Source: Paenibacillus chibensis (lineage in GTDB: Bacteria; Bacillota; Bacilli; Paenibacillales; Paenibacillaceae). Taken from it: a stretch of DNA of 64,000 bases. The stretch lies in NCBI RefSeq assembly GCF_004001045.1, contig NZ_BIMK01000010.1:62001-126000 (forward strand), written 5' to 3'. Below are positions 25,611-34,466 of the stretch, piece by piece. Under the pieces are notes generated by a model, which searched no databases, was not told the origin of the DNA, and saw only the letters and a program-made list of their open reading frames with translations. Both the position numbers and the translations under genes were made by a program. Every line of letters begins with the position of its first letter. Within the stretch, counting starts at the first letter, position 1.

Positions 25611-27127
25611 GCTTCGTTTCCTCCCGTGGAATAAAACAGAATTTCTTCTTCATTGGTGTGGCTCGTCTGCAGCTCCTTCGCGATGCGCCCGTCGTACAGC
25701 ACGTACATCCGGTCGGTGATGCCCATCATTTCGGACATTTCGCAGGATGCGTAGATCACGCATTTCCCGCGCTGCGCAAGCTGCAGGATCAGCTCGAAAA
25801 TATCCTTTTTCGCGCCGACATCGACCCCTTTGGTAGGCTCATCGAAAATATAGACCTCCGCGTCCGTGATCAGCCATTTGCCTATCGCCACCTTCTGCTG
25901 GTTGCCTCCGGACAGGTTTTGCACTTTGGCTTGCTCGCCCGGCGTCTTGATGTCCAGCGTCTGGATGATGTCGCGCGCAGCCTCCCGTTCCTTCCGGAAG
26001 TTCAGGAACAGATTCATCCGGCTAAACCTTTTCAGGTTTACCGCGCTGAGGTTCGTAGCGACCGATTCCCCTACCCAGATGCCCTCTTTGCGTCGTTCCT
26101 CCGGCACAAGCGCAATGCCCTCCTTAACAGCGGCATGCGGACTCTTCAAACGAAGCTTCTTGCCGTGGAGGACAACCTCCCCGGAATGCCCGTTACCGAT
26201 ACCGAACAGCGCCTTGCACAGTTCCGTTTTTCCGGCCCCGACGAGCCCGGCAATGCCAACGATCTCGCCCTTTTTAACGTGCATGTCAATGTCGTGGATC
26301 TTCTCCCCGTCGCTGAAGCCCCGCGTTTCAAAAATCGTTTCGCCTTTTACGATATCCATGGTGGGGAACTGGTCCCCCAGCTTGCGTCCCAGCATATACT
26401 CAACGACCTGATTCTGGCTCATATCCTCGATGCTCTTGCGGACGACAAATTCCCCGTCCCTCATGACGGTGATTTCGTCGCAAATTTCGAACAGCTCCGG
26501 CAGGCGGTGGGATATGAAAATCACGCCGACGTTTTCTAGTTTAAGATTGCGGACGATACGGAACAGCTCTTCGGTCTCCGCATGGCTAAGCGGTGCCGTC
26601 GGCTCATCCAGAATGAGAAACCGACAGGTTTTGGAGATGGCTCTGGCAATCAAAACCATCTGCTTCTCGGCGAGCGTCAGCTCGCTGACCAGCTTTTTCG
26701 AGGACACGTTCACGTTCATCTTGTCCAGAATTTCCTTCGAGCGTTGATGGATGGCTTTCCAGGATATGATCTGCTTTTTGCCCATATCGTTCACGGTATG
26801 GTCCAGCATAATGTTTTCTCCTACCGTTAAATACGGCACCAGGGCCGTATCCACTTCCTGATACACGATTTGAATGCCCAAATCCTTGGCATCCTTCGGA
26901 TTCCGGATCTGCACAGGCTCCCCGTCAATGTGAATGCTGCCGGTATAATGACCGTATGCGCCCGACAGCACCTTCATCAAGGTCGATTTCCCTGCGCCGT
27001 TGGCTCCGATCAAGGCATGCGAGGTTCCCATCGTCATCTGGAAATCCACCTGATGGAGTGCTTTTACGCCTGGAAATTCTATGGATATTTCCTTCATCTG
27101 TAAATGTATCGGCTTACCTTCGCCCAT
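25607..27127 (-). CDS. Sugar ABC transporter ATPase (RbsA/MglA family, two nucleotide-binding domains)
   Basis: Duplicated ATPase of 506 residues. The N-terminal half has Walker A GANGAGKST, signature LTLAEKQMV (degenerate, as usual in this family) and Walker B LILDEPTAPL. The C-terminal half has Walker A GLVGAGKTE, signature LSGGNQQKV and Walker B YIFDEPTKGVDV. It energises the RbsC-type permease at 24612. GAAGGTGA precedes the ATG at 27127. It is separated from the binding-protein gene by a strong hairpin. Confidence 0.93.
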   Translation of the reverse strand: MGEGKPIHLQMKEISIEFPGVKALHQVDFQMTMGTSHALIGANGAGKSTLMKVLSGAYGHYTGSIHIDGEPVQIRNPKDAKDLGIQIVYQEVDTALVPYLTVGENIMLDHTVNDMGKKQIISWKAIHQRSKEILDKMNVNVSSKKLVSELTLAEKQMVLIARAISKTCRFLILDEPTAPLSHAETEELFRIVRNLKLENVGVIFISHRLPELFEICDEITVMRDGEFVVRKSIEDMSQNQVVEYMLGRKLGDQFPTMDIVKGETIFETRGFSDGEKIHDIDMHVKKGEIVGIAGLVGAGKTELCKALFGIGNGHSGEVVLHGKKLRLKSPHAAVKEGIALVPEERRKEGIWVGESVATNLSAVNLKRFSRMNLFLNFRKEREAARDIIQTLDIKTPGEQAKVQNLSGGNQQKVAIGKWLITDAEVYIFDEPTKGVDVGAKKDIFELILQLAQRGKCVIYASCEMSEMMGITDRMYVLYDGRIAKELQTSHTNEEEILFYSTGGNEA

Positions 27128-27164
27128 GTCTTCACCTTCTAAAAAAGGATGTTATCGCAAGTAG

Positions 27165-27191
27165 GGGAAGTGCTGCTCGGCAGCACTTCCC
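27165..27191 (-). other. Intercistronic hairpin between binding-protein and ATPase genes
   Basis: Perfect 12-base stem GGGAAGTGCTGC / GCAGCACTTCCC with a three-base loop and no T-run after it on the minus strand. Such hairpins protect the 3' end of the abundant binding-protein message or lower read-through into the ATPase gene. Confidence 0.7.
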
Positions 27192-27226
27192 TTCTCCTTA
27201 CGGCCGCTCATTAGCCGCTTTGCTAT

Positions 27227-28330
27227 TTATTTCGCGTATGCTTCCTTCAGTTTCTTCATCCACGGTTCTTCGTAAGCATCGCTTACACCCCAGCCCGGCA
27301 TGATGCTCGCCAGGTTCACCATATTCACGCTTTCTGCCGAACCCTTCAGCTTGTCCTGTGTAATCAATGACGCTGCCAGGTCATACGTTTGCGGCACTTC
27401 CTCGCCCGCGATTTTCTTGGCAAGGAGACGCACGTCGACTTGCCCAATTACTTTCGGATCAACGGCCGCCGTGGATACCCATGGGCTCTTGTCTTCCTGC
27501 ATCATCTGCAGATCCGCGTTGGAAACGTCGATGCCGTAAATTTTGATCTCGTCGCGTCCGGCTTCTTTCACGGCACGTGCCGCGCCGATTGCAAAAGCGT
27601 CCCACGTCGCGAAGATCGCATTAATCTCGCCTTTTTTATGCTTGGTCAGCATCGCCGCAACCGCGTTTTGCGTTTGAACCGATGTATCTGCAGAGGCGAT
27701 TCCGAAGCGTTCGACTTCCTGAATGCCCGGATTCGCTGTCATAAACTCTTTATAAACGGTATTGCGTCTTACCATTGGCGGGAATCCGTCCACCCACAGG
27801 TAGACGATTTTGCCTTGGCCTTTCAGCTCGTCATTCATTTGGGTCAAAGCGAGCTTGGCCAAGTTCTCGTCATCCTGGGAAGTCAGTGTGACGCCGTCAA
27901 CCTTCGCGAGGTCCGTGTTGGAGTCAAACGTGACGACCGGAATGCCTTTTGCCGTAATTTTCTTGACGTCATCTACCGTGGCAGCATCGTCGCCATGGGA
28001 AATGATAAAGCCGTCATATTCTTTTTCCAAAGCCTGCGAAATGGCATCATGGAATTTGGCCGTATCGCCGTTCGCGGAGAAGGTATCCACAGTAAAGCCC
28101 ATCGATGTGCCTTCCTGCTTGGCTCCCGCCAGGAACTGCGCCGTATGGTCGTCTCCGCCGATTTTGCGGACCACCATAATTTTCACCTGATCATCCTTGG
28201 CGATTTTATCCGGTACGCCTTCAACCACTTTCTTCTCCGGCGCTTTGCTTCCCCCGCCGCCACAGCCCGTAGCTACGATCGCCACCGCAAAAAGGCTGAT
28301 CAGCAGCTTGCTGAACGTTGTCTTCTTCAT
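27227..28330 (-). CDS. Sugar ABC transporter substrate-binding lipoprotein (RbsB family)
   Basis: Extracellular binding lipoprotein of 367 residues. The signal peptide ends at VATGC (Cys23), followed by a Gly-rich linker and a Peripla_BP_4 domain. Repeated family features are DAISQALEKEYDGFIISHGDD, VTFDSNTDLA and IFATWDAFAIGAARAVKEAG. GGAGAGG lies just before the ATG. It is the first gene of the transporter-mtnK-mtnA operon. A ribose-like furanose ligand is expected; 5-methylthioribose is the best guess from position. Confidence 0.92.
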   Translation of the reverse strand: MKKTTFSKLLISLFAVAIVATGCGGGGSKAPEKKVVEGVPDKIAKDDQVKIMVVRKIGGDDHTAQFLAGAKQEGTSMGFTVDTFSANGDTAKFHDAISQALEKEYDGFIISHGDDAATVDDVKKITAKGIPVVTFDSNTDLAKVDGVTLTSQDDENLAKLALTQMNDELKGQGKIVYLWVDGFPPMVRRNTVYKEFMTANPGIQEVERFGIASADTSVQTQNAVAAMLTKHKKGEINAIFATWDAFAIGAARAVKEAGRDEIKIYGIDVSNADLQMMQEDKSPWVSTAAVDPKVIGQVDVRLLAKKIAGEEVPQTYDLAASLITQDKLKGSAESVNMVNLASIMPGWGVSDAYEEPWMKKLKEAYAK

Positions 28331-28411
28331 GTCCTCTCCACCCCTTGATCTTCTCTACATTCCAGCTTGCTCTCTATCATTCTATTATGGAAAGCTGTAA
28401 AGCTTGAAAGC

Positions 28412-28440
28412 ATTTTAGCATCGTCATGCATAATATACAA
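28412..28440 (-). promoter_or_regulatory. Candidate promoter of the sugar transporter-mtn operon
   Basis: On the minus strand, TTGTAT (28435-28440), a 17-base spacer, and TAAAAT (28412-28417), 82 bases upstream of the binding-protein ATG. No SAM-box, cre or LacI operator was identified in 28331-28630. Confidence 0.5.
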
Positions 28441-28632
28441 CATAATTTTCTTCATTTTATCGAATATTCGACAATTTTCTCTTCTGTTTTCCCGGTGATC
28501 GGTATTCTAATAACGAATAAAATGCTGCGAAAACCAAATCAATGTACGAGATTCACTCTAACAACGTCATATGATGAGTTGAATTCTAGTAATAAGAATA
28601 ATTAATTATGTAATTTAATGCATCTATATTTA

Positions 28633-28928
28633 AAAACGCATCCGCCCTTCACAGGGACAAATGCGTTCACGGAAATACCCTATATACCTTATTACCGCCG
28701 CTGACGGAGCGAAAAAACGCAGTTAGCATCATAACGGGCGCTCCCGGCAGGAGTACTTGAATCTGCGCGATTCTTTCATCCGGCAGCCTGCCAGTCTTGT
28801 AATCTCATTCCTTGTCCTGTACCGGCAATCCGAGATTCGGAAAACCAGAGCACGACGGGGAAATCAATGCACTTCCGGGACATAGCTTTTCGTGATGTAT
28901 GGCAAACAATCATGTTTGTTTTTCCATA
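28633..28928 (-). ncRNA. Decayed copy of the proS T-box leader (orphan)
   Basis: Homologous along its length to the proS leader at 21812-22122: same promoter layout, ccatacat near the start, ctgccggatga at the base of stem I, and the same terminator stem (aacgcat / atgcgtt, 28633-28670). The T-box motif has changed from AGGGTGGTACCACG to AGGGTATTTCCGTG, which removes the UGGN bulge that pairs with the tRNA acceptor end. The specifier region has an indel and no aligned CCN codon. No synthetase follows; the next minus-strand gene starts 300 bases further on. It should produce a terminated transcript of roughly 290 bases. Confidence 0.75.
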
Positions 28929-28957
28929 CATTACAGGATGACGAGGTTTAATGTCAA
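28928..28957 (-). promoter_or_regulatory. Promoter of the orphan T-box copy
   Basis: Minus-strand TTGACA (28952-28957), an 18-base spacer, and TAATGT (28928-28933), the same hexamers and spacing as the proS leader promoter. It remains intact although the tRNA-sensing part has decayed. Confidence 0.72.
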
Positions 28958-28982
28958 GTATTCAGCTATGATTAATTTTATA

Positions 28983-29651
28983 TCATTTCAATATCTGCAG
29001 CAGCTGTACCCGGTAAGCTTCACTTTCCAGCGACTGAATCTCCTTGTACTCCGCGTCCGTTAGCGTTTTTGGCGTGCCAGCGGCCTTCGCCGCCAAGTAT
29101 ATTTTTGCGCTCTCCTCTACGACCTCGGTACGGTAATACGCCTCACGCAGATTTTTACCCGTGGTCACTAACCCATGATTTTCAAGCAAGATCGAATTGA
29201 AGTCCCCTACTTTGGCGGCGACAGCATCCGCCAGCAGATCGGTCGTTGGCAGCACGTAAGGCACAAAAGCCACTTCGCCCACCAATGCAGCCTGATCCGG
29301 AAACAGCATCGGCAGCTCCTGGGCAACCAGCGTTAAAGCGATGCAGTACGCAGGATGCGTATGAACGATCGCCTGAATCTCAGGATTTTCGCGGTATGCG
29401 AACAGATGCATCAGCACCTCCGATGACGGCCGAACTTCGGTATCCAGTACTTTCCCTGACTCGATCTCCACCCGGATCCATTGATCCGGGGCGATATCCT
29501 CCAAAGCAAAGCCGCTGGGCGACAGCAGCATCAGCCCGCCGGCCTTCGCGCTGATATTCCCTCCCGGGCCGACAACCAGCCCTTTCGCGACGATTTTGCG
29601 GGCATACAGCGTCAGTTCCTCTCGTACTTTTTGTTCCAGTGAATCCGTCAT
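28983..29651 (-). CDS. Class II aldolase/adducin family protein (L-fuculose-phosphate aldolase-like)
   Basis: Zinc aldolase of 222 residues that probably splits a ketose 1-phosphate into dihydroxyacetone phosphate and an aldehyde. Marks are the phosphate-binding GNISAK, the acidic residue in SSEVLMHLFAY, the zinc histidines in AIVHTHPAYC, and the third histidine in LENHGLVTTGKNL. It lies 18-60 bases after the FGGY kinase and belongs to the fucI-kinase-aldolase operon. The ATG at 29651 has AGGAG 13 bases upstream; the in-frame GTG at 29663 is the alternative. It could also serve the MtnK/MtnA branch by cleaving 5-deoxyribulose 1-phosphate or its methylthio analogue. Confidence 0.85.
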   Translation of the reverse strand: MTDSLEQKVREELTLYARKIVAKGLVVGPGGNISAKAGGLMLLSPSGFALEDIAPDQWIRVEIESGKVLDTEVRPSSEVLMHLFAYRENPEIQAIVHTHPAYCIALTLVAQELPMLFPDQAALVGEVAFVPYVLPTTDLLADAVAAKVGDFNSILLENHGLVTTGKNLREAYYRTEVVEESAKIYLAAKAAGTPKTLTDAEYKEIQSLESEAYRVQLLQILK

Positions 29652-29713
29652 TTCTTTATCCACTCTCCTATCCTCTATTTCATTAAGGCGCCTCATATCG
29701 AAGGATTCACCCG

Positions 29714-31213
29714 TCAGCCTCTCATTTTCAGCAACCCAAGCAGCTGCTCGAACCCGTGATAGCGTTCTTCCCAGAGCTCCGCATCCGCAGGCACATATAT
29801 TTCGGGCGGGAACGACTCACGGACAATCTCCCGGATTTCACCCAAGCCGTGGACCTCGCCATGCGCTTTGGCCTGCATCATCAGATTGCCGATCGAGGTA
29901 GCCTCGACCGGACCGGCGATGACGGTTCTGCCGGTCACGCTTGCGGTCAGCTGGCAGAGCAGACGGTTTTGGATACCGCCTCCGACCATATGAATATGAT
30001 CCAGCCGTTCTCCGGTGAGCTCTTCAATTTCGCCCAGCGTTTGCCGATATTTGAACGCCAGGCTCTCCAGGATGCAGCGCACGATTTCGGGACGGGACTG
30101 CGGTACAGTCTGCCCGCTCGCCCGGCAGTATTCCCGGATCCGCTCCGGCATGTTTCCGGGCGGAAGGAATACGGCGTCCCCAGCATCAACGTAGCTGGCG
30201 TTTTGCGGTGCATGCTGCGCCATTTCCGTTAACTCCGCGTAGCTGAGAGAGTCTCCTTCCATCGCCCAGCTTCGGCGGCATTCCTGCAGAAGCCACAGCC
30301 CCATAATATTTTTGAGCAGGCGGATCATTCCTTCCGCGCTCCCTTCATTGCTGAAGAGAAGCTCCCTGCTTCGCGCGGTAAGGACCGGCTCATCCAGCTC
30401 GATGCCCATCAAGGACCAGGTACCGCTGCTGATGAAAGCATAACGGCTCGTGGAGGCAGGAATGGATGCGACCGCAGCCGCCGTATCATGACCGGAAGCC
30501 GCGATGACAGGCATCGCAGGGATGGACAGCTCTGCGCAAATGTCCGGCCGGAGTGCCCCCAGACGCGTGCCTGGCATAACAACGGGGCTAAACAGCGATT
30601 CGGGCAGAGACAGAGCGTGCATCACCTTGCTGTTCCATGTCCTTTGAACCGGGTCCAGCAAACCGCTTGTGCTGGCAATCGTATATTCGTTGGCCATTTC
30701 ACCGGACAAATAATAATGAAATAAATCCGGCATGAAGAGCATCCGCCAGTCGTCCGCATTTTGGTATATACGCAAATGCTCATCCGCGTACAGCTGATAT
30801 ATCGTATTGATGCTGGAGGATTGGATACCGGTCAGGCTGTACAGCTCCGCTTCCGAGATCCATTTCAGGGCTTCCTTCATCGCCGGTTCACTCCGAAGAT
30901 CCCGATAGTGGTACGGATTGCCGATCAGTCTTCCTTTCGGATCCACCAGCCCGTAGTCCACGCCCCAGGTGTCTACGGCGATCGATGCCGGCACTGCACC
31001 AAGCTCCTGCCTTGCCTTCATCATGCCTCGTTTCAGCTCATGAAACAGTCTCAGAAAATCCCAGTGAAGCCTTTCGCCCAGCTGAACCGGCTCATTGTCA
31101 AAGCGGTGCACCTCCTGTATCGACAACCGCTGCCCGTCAAAATGACCCGCGACCGCTCTGCCGCTGCTGGCGCCGAAGTCCACCGCCATCATCTGCAATG
31201 ATTTTGTACTCAT
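29714..31213 (-). CDS. FGGY sugar kinase (rhamnulokinase/fuculokinase-like)
   Basis: Carbohydrate kinase of 499 residues. The N-terminal VDFGASSGRAVAGHFD and the catalytic region IAVDTWGVDYGLVD match the RhaB branch of the FGGY family. The C-terminal ATP site contains HMVGGGIQNRLLCQLTAS. It should phosphorylate a 6-deoxyketohexose (L-fuculose or L-rhamnulose) at C1 for the following aldolase. AGAGGTG precedes the ATG at 31213. It lies between fucI and the aldolase gene, preceded by an intercistronic terminator-like hairpin. Confidence 0.88.
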   Translation of the reverse strand: MSTKSLQMMAVDFGASSGRAVAGHFDGQRLSIQEVHRFDNEPVQLGERLHWDFLRLFHELKRGMMKARQELGAVPASIAVDTWGVDYGLVDPKGRLIGNPYHYRDLRSEPAMKEALKWISEAELYSLTGIQSSSINTIYQLYADEHLRIYQNADDWRMLFMPDLFHYYLSGEMANEYTIASTSGLLDPVQRTWNSKVMHALSLPESLFSPVVMPGTRLGALRPDICAELSIPAMPVIAASGHDTAAAVASIPASTSRYAFISSGTWSLMGIELDEPVLTARSRELLFSNEGSAEGMIRLLKNIMGLWLLQECRRSWAMEGDSLSYAELTEMAQHAPQNASYVDAGDAVFLPPGNMPERIREYCRASGQTVPQSRPEIVRCILESLAFKYRQTLGEIEELTGERLDHIHMVGGGIQNRLLCQLTASVTGRTVIAGPVEATSIGNLMMQAKAHGEVHGLGEIREIVRESFPPEIYVPADAELWEERYHGFEQLLGLLKMRG

Positions 31214-31239
31214 GTTTTCACCTCTTTATCCAGAAAAAA

Positions 31240-31286
31240 CATCCGGCGCGGCCGCTGCAAACATGCAGGACCGCGCATTTCGGATG
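31240..31286 (-). terminator. Intercistronic terminator/attenuator hairpin
   Basis: Minus-strand stem with arms CATCCG and CGGATG around an inner GC-rich stem (GCGG / CCGCG, TGCAG / CTGCA), followed by a run of six T. It lies between fucI and the kinase gene and would let only part of the transcripts continue. Confidence 0.6.
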
Positions 31287-31300
31287 CTTTTCTCCGCGGC

Positions 31301-33091
31301 TTACTTGTACATTGGACCAAAATTTTTGCATGCGCGGTAATCCGCGCCTTCAGGATCATGGGTGCCGAACAGTCCCCAGGCTCTGGGACGGAAAATTTGA
31401 TCCTCGTTGACGTTATGCATGCTCACCGGAATCCGGAGGATGGACGCCAGCGTAATCAGATCCGCGCCGATATGGCCGTAGCTGATCGCACCGTGGTTTG
31501 CTCCCCAGTTATCCATGACCGAATATACATCCTTAAAGGCGCCTTCTCCGGTCAGGTTCGGCGCAAACCAGGTCGTCGGCCAAGTCGGGTCCGTGCGGTT
31601 GTCCAGCTTCTCATGCACTTCCTCCGGCAGGTCGACCGTATAGCCCTCGGCGATTTGTAGTACAGGCCCAAGGCCTTTGACAAGATTGAGCCGCGACATC
31701 GTTACCGGCATGCCGCCGCGCGTCAGGAAATCGGAAGAGAATCCTCCGCCGCGGAAGTACTCGACAGCCGCGGGCCGCCAGGAAGTTGCCTTCAGACAGT
31801 TGTTCTTATCTTCCTCTGTAATTTCCCAGAACGGCTTCATAACCGGCTTGCCGTCCCGCAGCTGTTCGCCCGTGCCATCCAATGCGGCCGGTCCGGAATT
31901 GATAAGATGCAGCAATCCATTTTGCCCGAGCCCGCTCAGCTCATGTCCCGTGACGCGCTTCACGGCATCCGGACTCCAGTAAGTACGCACGTCCGCAAAA
32001 ATTTGAGCCGTATTCGTCAGCAAATATCCGAACAGCATCGACACGCCGTTCAAGCTGTCATTTTCCGTTGCAACCAAATAAGGCGCGCGGATTCCATTCC
32101 AGTCAAACGACGAATTCAGAATGGCTTCATGGAAATCGCCGTTCGGGAAATGGTCCGTCCACTGACGCTGCCCTTGGAAGCCGGAAACAATCGCGTGATG
32201 GCCCATCGCTTCTTCGGCAAAGCCGAGCTCTTCCAGCCGCTTGTTACCGACCATGAGATCACGGACGATCTGCGTCATTTTGACGACCATTTCCCAGTCC
32301 TTGTCTTTTTTCTCGCGCGAGGTCTGGATGTTCTCCGGATTGTTATCAGGGCCTTCCTTGCAGTTTTCCTTGACCCAGGCCATCGCCATTGCAAACTCTT
32401 CCGGATCATAGATTTCCTCTTCCACGCGGCGCGTAATTTCGGACATGTCCACGTATTCGTTCCGCATGCCCAGATACTCCTGGAAGAAGTCCGGATCGAT
32501 CATGGAGCCCGCAATGCCCATGGATACCGAACCGATGGCAAGATAGGATTGTCCCTTCATGAGCGCTGCCGCCAATCCAGCTTTGGCGAAACGGAGCAGC
32601 TTCTCCTGTACATCCTCCGGAATGGACGGATCGTTCATATCCTGAACGTCCCTGCCGTAAATCCCGAATGCAGGAAGGCCCTTTTGCGCATGCGCCGAGA
32701 GCACGGCCGCCAAATATACCGCACCCGGTCTTTCGGTGCCATTAAAGCCCCACACCGCTTTCGGGATGGCCGGATCCATATCCATCGTTTCTGTGCCGTA
32801 ACACCAGCATGGCGTAACTGTTATGGATACGCCGACACCGGACTTCACGAACTTATCCGCGCAGGCGGCCGCTTCCGCTACGCCTCCGATGCAGCTGTCT
32901 GCAATGACGCACTCGACGTTAGAGCCGTCCGGATAGCGCATATGCTCACTCAGAAACGAAGCAACCGCTTTTGCCAGATTCATCGTCATGTCTTCAAGCG
33001 ATTCGCGCACGCCTTTTCTTCTTCCGTCTATGGTTGGACGGATACCGATTTTCGGGAAATCCTGCTTCCATCTTGCGTCCTTCGTAGTCAT
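31301..33091 (-). CDS. fucI: L-fucose isomerase
   Basis: Ketol isomerase of 596 residues (E. coli FucI has about 590) converting L-fucose to L-fuculose, and often D-arabinose to D-ribulose. Typical segments are [46 protein letters not shown] and [26 protein letters not shown] lies before the ATG at 33091; the frame is open 17 codons further without support. It is the first gene of the operon with the FGGY kinase and class II aldolase. A perfect LacI-type palindrome lies about 50 bases upstream. Confidence 0.93.
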   Translation of the reverse strand: MTTKDARWKQDFPKIGIRPTIDGRRKGVRESLEDMTMNLAKAVASFLSEHMRYPDGSNVECVIADSCIGGVAEAAACADKFVKSGVGVSITVTPCWCYGTETMDMDPAIPKAVWGFNGTERPGAVYLAAVLSAHAQKGLPAFGIYGRDVQDMNDPSIPEDVQEKLLRFAKAGLAAALMKGQSYLAIGSVSMGIAGSMIDPDFFQEYLGMRNEYVDMSEITRRVEEEIYDPEEFAMAMAWVKENCKEGPDNNPENIQTSREKKDKDWEMVVKMTQIVRDLMVGNKRLEELGFAEEAMGHHAIVSGFQGQRQWTDHFPNGDFHEAILNSSFDWNGIRAPYLVATENDSLNGVSMLFGYLLTNTAQIFADVRTYWSPDAVKRVTGHELSGLGQNGLLHLINSGPAALDGTGEQLRDGKPVMKPFWEITEEDKNNCLKATSWRPAAVEYFRGGGFSSDFLTRGGMPVTMSRLNLVKGLGPVLQIAEGYTVDLPEEVHEKLDNRTDPTWPTTWFAPNLTGEGAFKDVYSVMDNWGANHGAISYGHIGADLITLASILRIPVSMHNVNEDQIFRPRAWGLFGTHDPEGADYRACKNFGPMYK

Positions 33092-33140
33092 CTTTGTTTT
33101 TCCTCCTTGTGAAAAAGCTGATGGGATTAGGGCAGCCAAC

Positions 33141-33164
33141 ATTAGGGTTATCGATAACCCTAAT
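33141..33164. promoter_or_regulatory. LacI-family operator 1 (24-base perfect palindrome)
   Basis: The half-site ATTAGGGTTATC is followed by its exact complement, so all 24 bases are symmetric, with the central CG usual for LacI regulators. It lies between fucI and the divergent lacI gene. The core GTTATCGATAAC recurs at 33294-33305. Confidence 0.85.
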
Positions 33165-33284
33165 GAGAAAGCAATAGCAGCTGTCGTTTTGCCAGTGAAA
33201 AAATAATCAACTCGATTAGTTCTTTCATAATCTTACAAAAAGAGAGCTGCTTCTAAGCGGTAGTCGAATGTGCCGTAGCTGTAG

Positions 33285-33308
33285 TATAATGAGGTTATCG
33301 ATAACTTT
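33285..33308. promoter_or_regulatory. Promoter -10 and LacI-family operator 2 of the regulator gene
   Basis: TATAAT at 33285-33290 on the plus strand is followed immediately by GGTTATCGATAACTTT, sharing the 12-base symmetric core of operator 1. A repressor here would cover the transcription start of its own gene. No good -35 was found. Confidence 0.65.
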
Positions 33309-33411
33309 AAAATAGCAATGAAAACGGTTGCTGTCAATCCGTAATTTAATTAGAATTGGAATACGACAGACACAGATATTATTCATTTGAAGTCCACGAA
33401 GGGGTTTATAT

Positions 33412-34422
33412 ATGGTTACCATTTATGATATTGCCGCCAAAGCCAACGTGTCGGCCATGACCGTATCCAAGGTCATCAACAATACGGGGAGAATCAGTGA
33501 GCAGACACGAAAGCGCGTCAAAAAAGTGATGGAGGAATTAAACTACATTCCAAATTCGAATGCGCGCAGCCTTGTACTGCAGCAGACACAGATATTGTCT
33601 CTGCTGATCACGGATATTACCAATCCGTTCTATACAAGCCTTGCGCGCGGAGCGGAAGATAGCGCCAAAAAGCTGGGCTACCGCCTCCTTTTCGGCAACA
33701 GCGACGAGGATTACACCAAGGAGCAGGACTACGTGGACATGATTCTATCCACCCGTGTGGACGGAGTGCTGTTTGCTCCGGCGGGGGACCACTCTCTCAA
33801 GCATCTGGAGAAGCTTCGTGCGCATAACATTCCTTTTGTTATCATGGACCGCGCCGTACCCGGCATCGAATCGGACATCGTCTCCGGAGACAGCAAGCAG
33901 GGTGCGCGTAATCTGGTAGAATACCTGATCAACCTCGGCCACCGCAGGATCGCGCTTGTCAACGGTTCGCTGGATGTCTCCACCGCCCGGCTGCGCTATC
34001 AGGGTTACGCCGAAGCCCTGCAGCTTCACGGCATCGCTCTGGACGAAGAACTCGTTATCCATAAGAGCTACCGTGAATACAAGGACGAAGACCAGCTTCT
34101 CCAGCTTCTGCAGCAGCCATCGCCGCCGACCGCTATTTTCGCGGCCAACAACTTTCTGGCTGTCGGTGTCATCAACGCCCTGAGAAAGCGCGGCATACGG
34201 GTGCCCGAAGACATGTCCGTCGTCTGCTTCGATGATCTCGACCTCTCCTCCGCGCTCGATCCGTTCCTGACCGTGGCCGCTCAGCCGGCGTATCAGTTCG
34301 GAGCCATGGGCATTCAGCTGCTCGTCGAACGCATTCAAGGGAGCGCCGTGCCTGAAAGCAGGAAAGTCATTTTACCTTCCGAGCTCATCATTCGTTCTTC
34401 AGCCAGGACAATCGGCAAATAA
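33412..34422 (+). CDS. LacI family regulator of the fucI operon
   Basis: Repressor of 336 residues. The N-terminal helix-turn-helix is [22 protein letters not shown], with the hinge helix near [11 protein letters not shown]. The periplasmic-binding-protein-like effector domain contains [20 protein letters not shown] and [13 protein letters not shown]. It is divergent from fucI, with two related operators in the 320-base gap. Likely inducers are a 6-deoxysugar or a phosphorylated intermediate. Confidence 0.92.
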   Translation: MVTIYDIAAKANVSAMTVSKVINNTGRISEQTRKRVKKVMEELNYIPNSNARSLVLQQTQILSLLITDITNPFYTSLARGAEDSAKKLGYRLLFGNSDEDYTKEQDYVDMILSTRVDGVLFAPAGDHSLKHLEKLRAHNIPFVIMDRAVPGIESDIVSGDSKQGARNLVEYLINLGHRRIALVNGSLDVSTARLRYQGYAEALQLHGIALDEELVIHKSYREYKDEDQLLQLLQQPSPPTAIFAANNFLAVGVINALRKRGIRVPEDMSVVCFDDLDLSSALDPFLTVAAQPAYQFGAMGIQLLVERIQGSAVPESRKVILPSELIIRSSARTIGK

Positions 34423-34466
34423 TTGGGTACAATATGAAGAACGCTTGACGAAGAAGGTGACGTCCC

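Noticed and set aside
28405-28420. cre (CcpA) site upstream of the binding-protein gene
   Set aside because: tgaaagcattttagca lacks the central CG and has wrong spacing.
28331-28630. Possible SAM riboswitch in front of the sugar transporter-mtn operon
   Set aside because: A gaggggtggagagg-like stretch before the ATG recalls part of a SAM-box, but the other conserved stems are missing; it is simply the ribosome binding site region.
31907-33112. Plus-strand open frame of about 400 codons opposite fucI
   Set aside because: Antisense shadow of fucI with unnatural His/Arg-rich composition and no start signal.
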